Shown here piece after piece: positions 10,661 to 19,645 of a DNA stretch of 64,000 nt. Numbering within the stretch: position 1 is the first letter of the stretch; every line of letters begins with the position of its first letter. The stretch is from Ideonella aquatica (lineage in GTDB: Bacteria > Pseudomonadota > Gammaproteobacteria > Burkholderiales > Burkholderiaceae_C). Position numbers and translations under genes: made by a program. The stretch spans positions 372,001 to 436,000 of the forward strand of contig NZ_JAGQDE010000001.1 of the NCBI RefSeq assembly GCF_018069755.1. Reading direction: 5' to 3'. The notes under the pieces were generated by a model. The model had not been told where the DNA came from, made no database searches, and worked only from the letters and a program-made list of their open reading frames with translations.

Positions 10661-11752
10661 ATGGCACTGACTGAATCCGCCCTGCTCGCTGCGCTGCAGA
10701 CCGTCATTGATCCCAACACCCAGCAGGACCTGGTCAGCACCCGGCAGCTGAAGAACCTGCGCATCGACGGCACCGACGTGTCCTTCGATGTGGAACTGGG
10801 CTACCCGGCCGCCACCCAGATTCCGGCGCTGCGCCAGGCGCTGATCGCCGCCGCGCGCAGCGTGCCCGGCGTGGGCAACGTCAGCGCCAACCTGGGTTTC
10901 AAGATCACCGCCCACTCGGTGCAGCGCGGCGTGCCGCTGCTGCCGGGCGTGAAGAACATCATCGCCATCGCCTCGGGCAAGGGTGGTGTGGGCAAGAGCA
11001 CCACCACCGTCAACCTGGCGCTGGCGCTGGCCGCCGAGGGCGCCCGCGTGGGCATCCTGGATGCCGACATCTACGGCCCCAGCCAGCCGATGATGATGGG
11101 CATCGACGGCCGCCCGGAAAGCGTCGACGGCAAGTCGATGGAGCCGATGATCGGCCACGGCGTGCAGGTGATGTCGATCGGCTTCATCGTCGAGGCCGAC
11201 CAGGCCATGATCTGGCGTGGCCCGATGGCCACCCAGGCCCTGGACCAGCTGCTGCGCCAGACCAACTGGCAGGACCTGGACTACCTGCTGGTCGACATGC
11301 CGCCCGGCACCGGCGACATTCAGCTCACGCTGAGCCAACGCGTGCCGCTGACTGGCGCGGTGATCGTCACCACGCCGCAGGACATCGCCCTGCTGGACGC
11401 CCGCAAGGGCGTCAGCATGTTCGAGAAGGTGGGCGTGCCCATCATCGGCGTGGTCGAGAACATGGCGGTCTACTGCTGCCCCAATTGCGGCCACACCGAA
11501 CACATCTTCGGCCAGGGCGGTGGCATGAAGATGTCGCAGGACTTCAACATGCCCTACCTGGGCGCGCTGCCGCTGAACCTGTCGATCCGCGAGCAGGCCG
11601 ACAGCGGCCGCCCCAGCGTGGTGGCTGATCCCGACGGCGAGATCGCCGGCATCTACCGCAGCGTGGCGCGCCAGGTGGCGGTGGCGGTGGCCAAGAAGGC
11701 CAAGGACTACTCGTCGAAGTTCCCGACCATCACGGTGTCCAAAGGCACCTGA
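10661..11752 (+). CDS. apbC: Iron-sulfur cluster carrier protein ApbC/Mrp
   Basis: A cytoplasmic P-loop ATPase that binds and hands on 4Fe-4S clusters. The 363-residue protein has an N-terminal MIP18/DUF59 domain (about residues 1-85) and a ParA/MinD-type ATPase with the deviant Walker A GKGGVGKST at 106-114. The cluster-bridging CxxC is present at C273-P-N-C276, preceded by C272. A DADIYGPSQP motif and a VDMPPGTGD Walker B-like motif complete the signature. The ATG is the first start of the frame, 96 bases after the previous stop, so it may have its own promoter. Its supply to molybdo-iron-sulfur enzymes such as the adjacent dehydrogenase is possible but not shown. Confidence 0.95.
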   Translation: MALTESALLAALQTVIDPNTQQDLVSTRQLKNLRIDGTDVSFDVELGYPAATQIPALRQALIAAARSVPGVGNVSANLGFKITAHSVQRGVPLLPGVKNIIAIASGKGGVGKSTTTVNLALALAAEGARVGILDADIYGPSQPMMMGIDGRPESVDGKSMEPMIGHGVQVMSIGFIVEADQAMIWRGPMATQALDQLLRQTNWQDLDYLLVDMPPGTGDIQLTLSQRVPLTGAVIVTTPQDIALLDARKGVSMFEKVGVPIIGVVENMAVYCCPNCGHTEHIFGQGGGMKMSQDFNMPYLGALPLNLSIREQADSGRPSVVADPDGEIAGIYRSVARQVAVAVAKKAKDYSSKFPTITVSKGT

Positions 11753-11771
11753 GGCCCTGGCGGGGTGCCGC

Positions 11772-12296
11772 TCAGGCCGGCACCGTGAGGTCGCGCAGCC
11801 GGGTGGGTCCGGCGGCGCGCTCGATCTGCTCGCGCAGCGGCCGGCAGCGGCCCAGCGCGAACAACGCCTCGGCCGCCACGAACAGCGGGCCAACCAGCAG
11901 CCGGGTGGGATCGTCGATCGCGTCGGTGCGGCGGCCTTCGTAGTAGTGGCCGGCCCATTGCGCCGACCAGCCCACCAGCAGCGCACCGACGCCCACCACC
12001 AGCCACGAGCCGCTGGCGGCCAGCGGCGTGGCCAGTGCCAGCAGCAGCGCATTGAGCAGCGTGGCCGCCACCCCCAGGCCCACCTGGCCGCGCGACAGGT
12101 ACCAGGGCGCAGTCAGGCACCACAGCGCCCAGGCCGGCGTCCAGCCGCTGTCCCAGCGCGGCCGGCCCAGCAGCACGCCCAGCGCAAACACCACCAGCGG
12201 CACGCCCACGGCGTGGGTCAGGATGTTGCGCCGGTCGCGGTGCAGGCGCGCGTACTGCACCAGCAGGTCGGTGGCGGGACGGAAGGCTGAGTTCAT
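11772..12296 (-). CDS. Mpo1-like (DUF962) membrane protein
   Basis: A 174-residue inner-membrane protein with about four hydrophobic segments. The start (YARLHRDRRNILTHAVGVPL) has the conserved histidines and the NxxTHxxGxP pattern of the DUF962/YGL010w family. A second conserved stretch, WSAQWAGHYYEGRRTDAI, lies near residue 110. Yeast Mpo1 is an iron-dependent dioxygenase in fatty-acid alpha-oxidation; whether bacterial members do the same is not settled. It converges on apbC with a 19-base gap. No nearby gene suggests a partner. Confidence 0.82.
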   Translation of the reverse strand: MNSAFRPATDLLVQYARLHRDRRNILTHAVGVPLVVFALGVLLGRPRWDSGWTPAWALWCLTAPWYLSRGQVGLGVAATLLNALLLALATPLAASGSWLVVGVGALLVGWSAQWAGHYYEGRRTDAIDDPTRLLVGPLFVAAEALFALGRCRPLREQIERAAGPTRLRDLTVPA

Positions 12297-12368
12297 GGTC
12301 GTCTCCTCGGCAGCTCGAGGCGGTCAGGCTGCATCGTAGCGGTTCAGGGTGGACTTGTGCATGCCGGT

Positions 12369-13406
12369 TCAGGGCGCGGACGCGTGCAGGGCCTGGTGCA
12401 GCGCGTCCGCGCCGGGCCATTCGCCCGGCGGCGGCCAGTGGCCCACCAGCGACAGCATGCGCTCGTTCAGTGGCGTGGCCACACCGTGCTCACGACCCAG
12501 GCGGACGACGGCACCGCAGAGCTCATCGATCTCGGTGCGGCGGCCCTGGGCCAGATCGTCGGCCATGCTGGAGCGCGCCTGCGGGTCGATGCGCAGCATG
12601 CGCCGCGCCAGCAGCCGAAACAGCCAGTCCGGCGCCTCCAGCATAGCTGGCAGGCGCTGCGGCGGCAGCGGGGTCATGCGGGCCGGGGCGATGCCGGCCG
12701 CGGCCAGCGCGGCCAGGGCCTCGCGCTGCAGCGCCGCCAGGATACGGCGGTAGCCGCGGTTCATCAGCTCGGCGCGCAACGGCAAGCCCGAGAGGGCATT
12801 GACCGGGTTGTTCAGGTTGAGCAGCAGCTTGCCCCACTGCACCGGTCGCATGTCGGCGTGGCGCTGCAGGGGCAGCCCGGCGTGGGCGAACAGCGGCGCC
12901 AGGCGCTGCAGCACCGGCGCGTCCTCGGCGGCCAGGCGGCCGGTGGTGCCACGGTGCAGATGCCCTGGCGCCAGCTCGGCCACGTTGAAGGGCACCATGC
13001 CGGTGAGCCAGTCCAGCCGCGGCGCCCACTCGCGGGCCTGAGCGGCCTGGTCGATGCCGTTTTGCAGGCTCAGCACCGGCGAGCCCGGCGGCAGGCGCTG
13101 CCCCAGCGCGCGCGCGGCGTCGGCGGTGCCGCTGCACTTGACGGTGAGCAGCGTCAGATCGGGCAGCAGGCCCGAGGGCAGGCGCTCGTGCAGGTGCAGT
13201 GAGTCGACCGGCAGTTCCACCGGCGCAGCCTCGATGTCGGTGGCGCGCAGGCCGTGCGTGCGCAGTGCGTTGAGCATGCGGCCGCGGCCGACGCAGTGCA
13301 CCACCGCACCGGCGGCCTGCAGGCGCGCAGCCAGGAAGGCGCCCACGCTGCCGCAGCCCATGACCAGCAGGGTGGCGGGTGGAACAGCGGTGTTGTCATC
13401 GACCAT
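12369..13406 (-). CDS. Ketopantoate reductase family (PanE/ApbA-like) dehydrogenase
   Basis: A probable NADPH-dependent 2-dehydropantoate 2-reductase, which makes pantoate for coenzyme A. The 345-residue protein opens with a Rossmann motif, MGCGSVGAFLAARL (about residues 16-29). It continues with the family stretches LTVKCSGT, LSLQNGID and, in the C-terminal helical domain, WGKLLLNLNNPVNALSG, which contains the conserved lysine and asparagines. I used the ATG at 13406 because the long frame upstream reads antisense through the deaminase gene. It is divergent from that gene with 27 bases between starts. Several paralogues of this family exist, so the exact substrate is uncertain. Confidence 0.85.
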   Translation of the reverse strand: MVDDNTAVPPATLLVMGCGSVGAFLAARLQAAGAVVHCVGRGRMLNALRTHGLRATDIEAAPVELPVDSLHLHERLPSGLLPDLTLLTVKCSGTADAARALGQRLPPGSPVLSLQNGIDQAAQAREWAPRLDWLTGMVPFNVAELAPGHLHRGTTGRLAAEDAPVLQRLAPLFAHAGLPLQRHADMRPVQWGKLLLNLNNPVNALSGLPLRAELMNRGYRRILAALQREALAALAAAGIAPARMTPLPPQRLPAMLEAPDWLFRLLARRMLRIDPQARSSMADDLAQGRRTEIDELCGAVVRLGREHGVATPLNERMLSLVGHWPPPGEWPGADALHQALHASAP

Positions 13407-13433
13407 GTCCCGAGCGTACCCCGGCCATGGGCT

Positions 13434-13979
13434 ATGCTGGCAGGCGTGAACGACGTGAACAAGGCCCTGATCGACTGGCATTCGATGTTCATGGGTGTGG
13501 CCCTGCTGGCCTCGGCCCGGTCCAAGGACGGCCTCACGCGCAATGGCGCCTGCATCGCCAGCGCCGACCACCGCATCCTGGGCGTGGGCTACAACGGCCT
13601 GCCGCGCGGCTGCTCCGACCAGGATCCGGTCTACTGGTCCGACCAGGACGACGACCCCTTCCTGTCCCGGCACAGCTACGTGGTGCACGCCGAGATGAAC
13701 GCCATCCTGAACTGCGTGACGCTGCCCCTGACCGGCAGCCGCATCTACACCACGCAGTTTCCCTGCCCGCGCTGTACGCAGTCGATCATTCAGGTGGGCA
13801 TCACCGAGGTGGTCTGGCTGCGCCGCAAGCCGCACCAGCAGCGCTCGCAGGAGGCGGCGCTGAAGATGCTGGGCGACGCCGGTGTGCGCATCCTCAGCCT
13901 GGCCGAGGCCGACCTGCGCGCCGACGCCTGGGTCCAGGCGCTGGACGGCTACCTGCAGGGCGCGGCACCGCGGTTCTAG
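13434..13979 (+). CDS. Deoxycytidylate deaminase-like zinc deaminase
   Basis: A cytosolic zinc-dependent deaminase, probably dCMP to dUMP. The 181-residue protein has the catalytic signature HAEMNAI and the zinc-binding PCPRC motif in correct order, preceded by the family opening DWHSMFMGVALLASARSKD and GYNGLPRG. Three starts are possible: ATG 13434, GTG 13446 and GTG 13455. TATGCT around 13433 looks like a -10 box and would favour a GTG start, so the true N-terminus may be 4-7 residues shorter. It is divergent from the panE-like gene. Confidence 0.83.
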   Translation: MLAGVNDVNKALIDWHSMFMGVALLASARSKDGLTRNGACIASADHRILGVGYNGLPRGCSDQDPVYWSDQDDDPFLSRHSYVVHAEMNAILNCVTLPLTGSRIYTTQFPCPRCTQSIIQVGITEVVWLRRKPHQQRSQEAALKMLGDAGVRILSLAEADLRADAWVQALDGYLQGAAPRF

Positions 13980-14088
13980 GGCCGCCGGAAGACGGCGGGC
14001 CTTGGCCCGGCTTTTCCGGTCTTGGTCCCGGGCTGCTGCAGCGCACCATCCGCAGCCATGCGGTCCCCATGGCCGCCAGGAGCCTGCG

Positions 14089-14403
14089 ATGCAACCCCAA
14101 GCCCTCTCCCGCACCCCGATCCGCCCGCCGGTCGCCCCGGTCACGCTGCGCCGGGCGCCGCTGCTGCCGCGTCGCCTGCCACTGGCCCGTGGCGCGTCGA
14201 TGGCCGACATGCTGCGCTTTCAGGCGCTGATGGCTGGCGAGGGCCAGACGGTCCAGGTGGCGCGCATGTGCTACGACCGCCCCTACGCCTTCGACTGCAT
14301 TGCCAGCGCCCACACCAGCGCCAGCGATCCGCTGCGGCGCCTGGCGCTGCACCTGTTCCGTGCCTACGAACAGGACGCCGACCCGCGGCATCTGCACGAC
14401 TGA
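14089..14403 (+). CDS. Hypothetical protein, 104 residues
   Basis: I do not recognise this protein. The ATG at 14089 is preceded by a good CAGGAG ribosome-binding site. The first 35 residues are very rich in proline and arginine with no signal peptide. The rest (from about MADMLRFQALM) looks like a short helical domain containing CYDRPYAFDCI and a LALHLFRAYEQD helix. It lies alone between the deaminase and the metallopeptidase, all on the plus strand. Codon use is like its neighbours. Confidence 0.5.
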   Translation: MQPQALSRTPIRPPVAPVTLRRAPLLPRRLPLARGASMADMLRFQALMAGEGQTVQVARMCYDRPYAFDCIASAHTSASDPLRRLALHLFRAYEQDADPRHLHD

Positions 14404-14515
14404 GTGGCGCCCACGCCGCGACCGGGGGTGATCCGCCCTTGGCGCGCCGGCCCGGGCCTGCGCAGAATGCCGGTGGGGGAGGCCGTCGCCTTCGCCACGG
14501 CAGGAGGCAGTCACC

Positions 14516-15409
14516 ATGCGCTGGCAAGGACAACGACAGAGCGACCACATCGACGACCGGCGTGAGGCCGGGCCGACCGGCAGCGCCGGCCCGGGCCTGC
14601 GCCTGGGTGGCGGCCGCGGTCTGGGCCTGGGCACGATCGTCGTGGCCCTGCTGGCCAGCTGGCTGCTGGGCATCAACCCGATGACCGTGCTGGGCGTGCT
14701 GGGTGGCGGGGCTGAGCTGCCCGCGGCGGCGCCGGCCACCGGCAACATCGGCCGACCCAAGGCCGGCGACGCCGAGGCCGCGTTCGTGGCGGCCGTGCTG
14801 GGCAGCACCGAGGATGTCTGGGGCGGCTTGTTCAAGTCGGCCGGCTCGATCTACGAGCCGCCGACGCTGGTGCTCTTCCGCGGCAGCACGCCCACCGCCT
14901 GCGGCCGCGGCGAGGCGGCGATGGGGCCGTTCTACTGCCCCGGGGACCGGCAGGTCTACATCGACCTGGCCTTCTACGACACGCTGCGCAGCCGCCTGGG
15001 CGCGCCGGGCGACTTTGCCCAGGCCTATGTGATCGCCCATGAGGTGGGCCACCACGTGCAGAACCTGATGGGCGTGACCGGCAAGGTCGACGCCATGCGC
15101 CAGCGCCAGAGCGCCGCGCAGGCCAATGCCATGTCGGTGCGGGTGGAGCTGCAGGCAGACTGCCTGGCCGGGCTGTGGGCCCGCCAGTCCGAGCAGGCCC
15201 AGCGCTGGCTGGACCAGGGCGACATCGAGGAGGCGCTGAACGCGGCCAGCCGCATCGGCGACGACGCGCTGCAGCAGCAGTCCCGGGGCCGGGTGGTGCC
15301 CGAGACCTTCACCCACGGCACCAGCCGCCAGCGCGTGAGCTGGTTCCGCAAGGGACTGGAGGGCGCGCAGTTGCGCGACTGTGATACGTTCGCGGCCAGG
15401 GAGCTGTAA
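14516..15409 (+). CDS. YpfJ-family neutral zinc metallopeptidase
   Basis: A membrane-anchored putative peptidase of the YpfJ/KPN_02809 family, 297 residues. The short cytoplasmic start (MRWQGQRQSDHIDDRR) is typical of the family. A single hydrophobic helix follows at about residues 38-55 and then an exported domain. The zinc-binding HEVGH motif is at residues 175-179, with the family block FYCPGDRQVYIDLAF before it and VRVELQADCLAGLWA after it, where the glutamate is the likely third ligand. A GGAGG sequence upstream of the ATG supports this start. The physiological substrate of this family is unknown. Confidence 0.88.
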   Translation: MRWQGQRQSDHIDDRREAGPTGSAGPGLRLGGGRGLGLGTIVVALLASWLLGINPMTVLGVLGGGAELPAAAPATGNIGRPKAGDAEAAFVAAVLGSTEDVWGGLFKSAGSIYEPPTLVLFRGSTPTACGRGEAAMGPFYCPGDRQVYIDLAFYDTLRSRLGAPGDFAQAYVIAHEVGHHVQNLMGVTGKVDAMRQRQSAAQANAMSVRVELQADCLAGLWARQSEQAQRWLDQGDIEEALNAASRIGDDALQQQSRGRVVPETFTHGTSRQRVSWFRKGLEGAQLRDCDTFAAREL

Positions 15410-15444
15410 GGGGCCGAGGCGTCGGCCCCGCATCGGAGCGGTCG

Positions 15445-15846
15445 ATGCGGCATGCCGGACGGAACAAGGCCCTGGTGGCCAGCTGGATCGACTTCCTGTC
15501 GCCGCCCTTGCGCGAGCTGGCCGAGTCGGTGCGCCGGCAGGTGCGGCAGGCCGGCCCCGAGCTGGCCGAAAGCATCCAGTGGGGCAAGCTGGTCTTCAGC
15601 GTGGACAGCCTGCCGGTGCTGGCACTGGTGCCCGCGCGCGGACACCTGAACCTGCAGATGCTGCAGGGCGCCCACTGGCCCGCGGCGGTGCTGGCCGAAC
15701 GGCCGGCTCTGGGCGGGGCGCGCCAATGGCGGCTGGATCCGGCGGCGGCGGTGGACCCGGTGCTGCTGGAGATGGTGGTGTCGGCGGCGCTGGTTCAGGC
15801 CCGAGAGAGGCTGGACCGGTCGCCGCCGAGGCGCGATGAGCCTTAA
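15445..15846 (+). CDS. DUF1801-domain protein
   Basis: A 133-residue cytoplasmic protein with the YdhG/DUF1801 fold pattern: an N-terminal helix (VASWIDFLSPPLRELAESVRRQV), ESIQWGKLVFSV, then short strands and a C-terminal amphipathic helix. DUF1801 resembles the frataxin-like fold and has no fixed biochemical role. It starts 35 bases after the metallopeptidase and could be cotranscribed with it. Its TAA overlaps the TAA of the convergent gene on the other strand. Confidence 0.72.
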   Translation: MRHAGRNKALVASWIDFLSPPLRELAESVRRQVRQAGPELAESIQWGKLVFSVDSLPVLALVPARGHLNLQMLQGAHWPAAVLAERPALGGARQWRLDPAAAVDPVLLEMVVSAALVQARERLDRSPPRRDEP

Positions 15847-17009
15847 CGACGGCCTTCGTCGCGGTAGAGGTTGAGCCGCGGCCTCAGGACCACGCGCTGC
15901 GTGCCGTCGGGCTGGTACTCGATCATCGACTCCAGCACGCTGACATTGCGGCCCGTGCGCGCCAGCCACTCCCATCGCCGGACGCGGTAGGCGCCATTGA
16001 AGGCGTCGGTGTCCAGTTCGATCACCGAGCCATTGACGCGCCAGCGCAGCAGCGGCAGGTGGTCTGTCTCGCCGGTGTCCCGATCCACATGCAACCATTC
16101 GCCCGAGCCGTTGCTCAAGAGGTCGACGAACACCTGGGTCTGGGTGAACTCGGTGGGCGTCAGCAGCCAGTGGCGCGCCGACTTGCGCAGGCCGCCCCAG
16201 TCGCCGAGCTGCGGATGCACCATCGGTGAGCGAGCCACCTGGACGGGCCGGTCGCCTGACCACATGGCGGCCAACCAGGCTTCCTGGCCGCTGCCGTCGG
16301 CTTCAGCAATGCGCAGATAGCCCCGCTGGCCCCGGTCACCCAAGTCGAGCACGAACCAGCCATCGGCTCGCCGCGTCAGGGGCACCACGGCACCGCCGTC
16401 GCGAAAGCGCAGCTGGCCCTCCTCCACGCTGGCCGGGTTGGCTGTCGCGCCCGAGTAGTAGGGATAGATCGCATCGCTGAAGCCCACCCATTGGCTGCCC
16501 ACGCTCACCGCGTCGGGCGAGGCGAACCGCGATCGGTCGCTGTGGTTCACCAGCAGGCCGCCGGTCTCGGCAATGCCGCCCCACGGCGTGACCCGGCCGG
16601 TGGCACAGCCGCTGAGCACGGTGGTGGTGCCCGCCTGCGTGATCGCCGACTGGCCCAAGCGGCTGTTGCCCTGAACCGGCCGCACGCCGATACGCTGGAT
16701 GTCGATCCGCACATTCGGGTAACCACCGTCGCAGTCAGTGGGCTCATCGGCGGTGGTCCAGACGCTGATCGGCGCGTCCAGCGTGATCACCCGGTTGCTG
16801 GCTTCGCTGCTCACCGCGCCGGCGCCGGCGCCGTCAAAACTGACCACCGACGCACGCCCCTGCGGCTGCCAGTCGATCAGGAATGCGAAGGGCGTGCCGT
16901 ACCCTGGCGTGGCCAGGTAGGCCAGCTCCCGTGCCAGGCTGGGCAGCGTGGTGAGACCCAGCAGCGCAGCCAGGCATCCCAGGCGGCAGCTTGTGCGCCA
17001 TGTCGTCAT
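15843..17009 (-). CDS. Secreted hypothetical protein, 388 residues
   Basis: The family is not recognised. The N-terminus is a signal peptide (MTTWRTSCRLGCLAALLGL, hydrophobic core, likely cut near residue 26 after LARE). The mature protein is rich in beta strands and aromatic residues, with few cysteines (CDGG, SGCATG). It has a glycine-rich WGGIAETGG stretch and several short tryptophan-containing strand repeats. This fits a periplasmic or outer-membrane beta protein. It is monocistronic and convergent with the DUF1801 gene. No catalytic motif is visible. Confidence 0.6.
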   Translation of the reverse strand: MTTWRTSCRLGCLAALLGLTTLPSLARELAYLATPGYGTPFAFLIDWQPQGRASVVSFDGAGAGAVSSEASNRVITLDAPISVWTTADEPTDCDGGYPNVRIDIQRIGVRPVQGNSRLGQSAITQAGTTTVLSGCATGRVTPWGGIAETGGLLVNHSDRSRFASPDAVSVGSQWVGFSDAIYPYYSGATANPASVEEGQLRFRDGGAVVPLTRRADGWFVLDLGDRGQRGYLRIAEADGSGQEAWLAAMWSGDRPVQVARSPMVHPQLGDWGGLRKSARHWLLTPTEFTQTQVFVDLLSNGSGEWLHVDRDTGETDHLPLLRWRVNGSVIELDTDAFNGAYRVRRWEWLARTGRNVSVLESMIEYQPDGTQRVVLRPRLNLYRDEGRR

Positions 17010-17134
17010 GGATTCGTTCCTCCGTCGGGGCCGACAGGCATCGGACCGAGGTGGCCCCGGGTCGGCCTCGGCGGGCGTAGCCTAGGCCGGCGCTGGCGCC
17101 AGGGCATCCTCCGAAGTGCGGAGGACGCCGCGGC

Positions 17135-17404
17135 TCAGCGGGAGGTGCAGCCCAGCCAGTCGCAGCGCAGGGCCCCGCGGGCGTGCAGGCGGGTGCGCAA
17201 GGCCACGTAGGTCTGCGGCACCAGCAGCGCCATCGCGCAGGCGATCACGCCCCAGGGTTCGTCGAGCAGCAATTCGGCGGGCACGCCCAGCCAGCCCATC
17301 AGCCACACGGTCAGCACTCCGTCCCAGGTGTGGAACTCGAGGGGACGCGCGTCCTTGTGGTCGAGCAACCAGTGGTGGATCGCGCTCAGCTGCATCAGCG
17401 TCAT
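17135..17404 (-). CDS. Small inner-membrane protein, 89 residues
   Basis: The ATG at 17404 is preceded by AGGAGTGCCCC, a good ribosome-binding site. The protein has two hydrophobic segments (about residues 29-47, TWDGVLTVWLMGWLGVPAEL, and 50-68, PWGVIACAMALLVPQTYVAL) flanked by charged ends, so it is probably a two-helix membrane protein. It lies 89 bases after the dehydrogenase gene on the same strand and may share its transcript. I do not recognise the family, and the function is unknown. Confidence 0.6.
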   Translation of the reverse strand: MTLMQLSAIHHWLLDHKDARPLEFHTWDGVLTVWLMGWLGVPAELLLDEPWGVIACAMALLVPQTYVALRTRLHARGALRCDWLGCTSR

Positions 17405-17493
17405 GGGGCACTCCTTGGCGTGCCACCATGCTCGCGTGGCCGCGCTCGGTGCGACGGCCGAAAAAACGGCCGTCCGAGCGGGCAGTTTGATCC

Positions 17494-18648
17494 TCAGGCG
17501 GTGGGAAAGGAACCCGGCAGCAGAATGTCCCTGCCGACGTCCGTGATACGGGTGTGGCCGCAGAAGGCCATGGTCACGTCCAGCTCCTTGTGCAGGATCT
17601 GCAGCGCCTTGGTCACGCCTTCCTCGCCCATCGCGCCCAGGCCGTAGACCATCGCCCGGCCGATGTAGGTGCCCTTGGCGCCCAGCGCCCAGGCCTTGAG
17701 CACGTCCTGGCCGGAGCGGATGCCGCCGTCCATGTGCACCTCGATCTGCGAGCCCACCGCCGCCACGATGCGCGGCAAGGCGTGGATGCTGGACTCGGCG
17801 CCATCGAGCTGGCGGCCGCCGTGGTTGCTCACCACGATCGCGTCGGCGCCGGACTCCACCGCCAGCTTCGCGTCGACCTCGTCCATGATGCCCTTGAGGA
17901 TCAGCTTGCCGCCCCACTGCTGCTTGACCCACTCGATGTCGGGCCAGGACAGGCGCGGGTCGAACTGCTCGTTGGTCCAGGAGGCCAGCGAGTTCATGTC
18001 GGTCACCGCCTTGACGTGGCCCACCAGGTTGCCAAACGTGCGGCGCTTCGTGCCGGCCATGCCCAGGCACCAGCGCGGCTTGGTCATCAGGTTGATGATG
18101 TTGGCCAGGGTGGGGCGAGGCGGCGCGGTCAGGCCGTTCTTCAGGTCCTTGTGGCGCTGGCCGATGACCTGCAGGTCCAGCGTCAGCACCAGCGCCGAGC
18201 AGCCGGCGTCCTTGGCGCGGCCGATCATGCGGGCCATGGCCTCGCGGTCGCGCATCATGTAGAGCTGGAACCAGAACGGCGCCGTGGTGTGGGCGCGGAT
18301 GTCCTCGATCGAGCAGATGCTCATCGTCGACAGCGTGAACGGGATGCCGAACTTCTCGGCCGCCTTGGCCGCCAGGATCTCGCCGTCGGCATGCTGCATG
18401 CCGGTCAGGCCCACCGGGGCGATCGCCACCGGCATCTTCACCGCCTGGCCGACCATGGTGGTGGCGGTGCTGCGGTTCTCCATGTTCACGGCCACGCGCT
18501 GGCGGAACTTGATCGGCTGGAAGTCGCTCTCGTTGGCGCGGTAGGTGCCCTCGGTCCACGAGCCGGAATCGGCGTAGTCGTAGAACATCCGCGGCACGCG
18601 TTGCTGGGCCAGCTGGCGCAGGTCTTCAATGGTTGTGATCACCGGCAT
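17494..18648 (-). CDS. lldD: FMN-dependent L-lactate dehydrogenase / 2-hydroxy-acid oxidase
   Basis: An FMN enzyme that oxidises L-lactate or a related 2-hydroxy acid and feeds electrons to the respiratory chain. The 384-residue sequence shows the TIM-barrel family features: YDYADSGSW at 23-31, the FMN-contact APVGLTGM at 77-84, and the catalytic SNHGGRQLD with H276 and R279. It ends with phosphate-binding DGGIRSG and GRAMVYGL. No extra membrane-insertion helix like mandelate dehydrogenase was identified, so membrane association is uncertain. The LysR gene directly upstream on the same strand may regulate it. The substrate within the family is inferred. Confidence 0.88.
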   Translation of the reverse strand: MPVITTIEDLRQLAQQRVPRMFYDYADSGSWTEGTYRANESDFQPIKFRQRVAVNMENRSTATTMVGQAVKMPVAIAPVGLTGMQHADGEILAAKAAEKFGIPFTLSTMSICSIEDIRAHTTAPFWFQLYMMRDREAMARMIGRAKDAGCSALVLTLDLQVIGQRHKDLKNGLTAPPRPTLANIINLMTKPRWCLGMAGTKRRTFGNLVGHVKAVTDMNSLASWTNEQFDPRLSWPDIEWVKQQWGGKLILKGIMDEVDAKLAVESGADAIVVSNHGGRQLDGAESSIHALPRIVAAVGSQIEVHMDGGIRSGQDVLKAWALGAKGTYIGRAMVYGLGAMGEEGVTKALQILHKELDVTMAFCGHTRITDVGRDILLPGSFPTA

Positions 18649-18727
18649 GTCGTGTGTCTCCTGTGGGCCGGGATGCTAGCGGCAGCGGCCCGGCCAGGCG
18701 CCGGAAAAGTTTTCGGGGCGGACCGGA

Positions 18728-19636
18728 TCAGGCCATCAGCGCCGCCGCCTCGGCCACCGCGTCGGCGGCGGCGCGGCTCACCCAGGCAGCCACCCCCAGC
18801 ACCGCGGCGTCCTCGTTGCAGCGCGCCAGACGGTAGGCGAAGGCCGACGTGCTGCCCGGCGTCCTGCCGGCGCCCAGCAGCGGCTGCAAACGTCCGGCGC
18901 GCAGCCAGGCGCGGGCGATCGACGGCCGTGACAGTGCCACGCCCTGGCCGCAGGCCGCGGCCTCCAGCGTCATGCCCAGGTCGACCAGGCGCGGGCCGCG
19001 GTCGGGTTCGGGCCAGTCCAGGCCCTGGGCACGGAACCAGGGCAGCCACGGCTCGGCCGGGGTGCGCAGCAGCGGCAGTGTGCGCAGCACATCCAGCGAA
19101 TCGGGTGGCACGCCGTCGGCCAGCAGCGCCGGGCTGAGCAGCGGCAGCACCGGGTCGTGCATCAGCAGCTCGCCCTCGTCGGTGGCCAGGTAGCGCACCT
19201 CCAGGTCGGGGTCGCTGAGCGGGCCCTCGAGGTAGGGCACGGTCAGCGTGATCTCGAGCTCGATGTCGTCATGGGCGCGGGTGAAGGCGGGCAGTGCCGG
19301 CACCAGCACCTCGCGCGCGAAGGTGGGCGGCGAGGACAGGCGCACCTTCTGCCGCCGCTGGGCGCTGCGCCGGTGCAGCGGCACCGCCGACAGCAGGGCC
19401 AGCGCGGCGCGCACCTGCTCCAGGTACTCCTTGCCCACCGCGCTGAGCGACAGCGCCTTGGGGCCGCGCAACAGCAGCGGTGTGCCCAGCAGGTCTTCGA
19501 GCGAGGCGATGCGCTTGCCGATCGCGCTGGCGGTGACCGACAGCTCGTCGGCGGCGCGCTCGAAGGTGCCCAGGCGCGCGGCGGCCTCGAAGGCGCGCAG
19601 CGCGTCGATCGAGGGCAGGCGCAGGTCGTCGGCCAT
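18728..19636 (-). CDS. LysR-family transcriptional regulator
   Basis: A 302-residue DNA-binding regulator. The N-terminal winged helix is typical of the family: LPSIDALRAFEAAARLGTFERAADEL, then TASAIGKRIASLEDLLGTPL, with a PKALSLSAVG wing (residues 6-70). The rest is a periplasmic-binding-protein-like effector domain with the HD-type EVRYLATDEGELL stretch. The organisation resembles GcvA-type members. It lies 79 bases upstream of lldD in the same direction and starts 9 bases after the hemerythrin stop. That is consistent with a hemerythrin–LysR–lldD unit. Control of lldD is inferred from adjacency. Confidence 0.88.
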   Translation of the reverse strand: MADDLRLPSIDALRAFEAAARLGTFERAADELSVTASAIGKRIASLEDLLGTPLLLRGPKALSLSAVGKEYLEQVRAALALLSAVPLHRRSAQRRQKVRLSSPPTFAREVLVPALPAFTRAHDDIELEITLTVPYLEGPLSDPDLEVRYLATDEGELLMHDPVLPLLSPALLADGVPPDSLDVLRTLPLLRTPAEPWLPWFRAQGLDWPEPDRGPRLVDLGMTLEAAACGQGVALSRPSIARAWLRAGRLQPLLGAGRTPGSTSAFAYRLARCNEDAAVLGVAAWVSRAAADAVAEAAALMA

Positions 19637-19645
19637 GCGGGGCGG

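Noticed and set aside
12369-14210. The full 613-residue minus-strand frame as one protein
   Set aside because: The first 268 residues are antisense to the deaminase and the short gene after it; only the ketopantoate-reductase part from 13406 is real.
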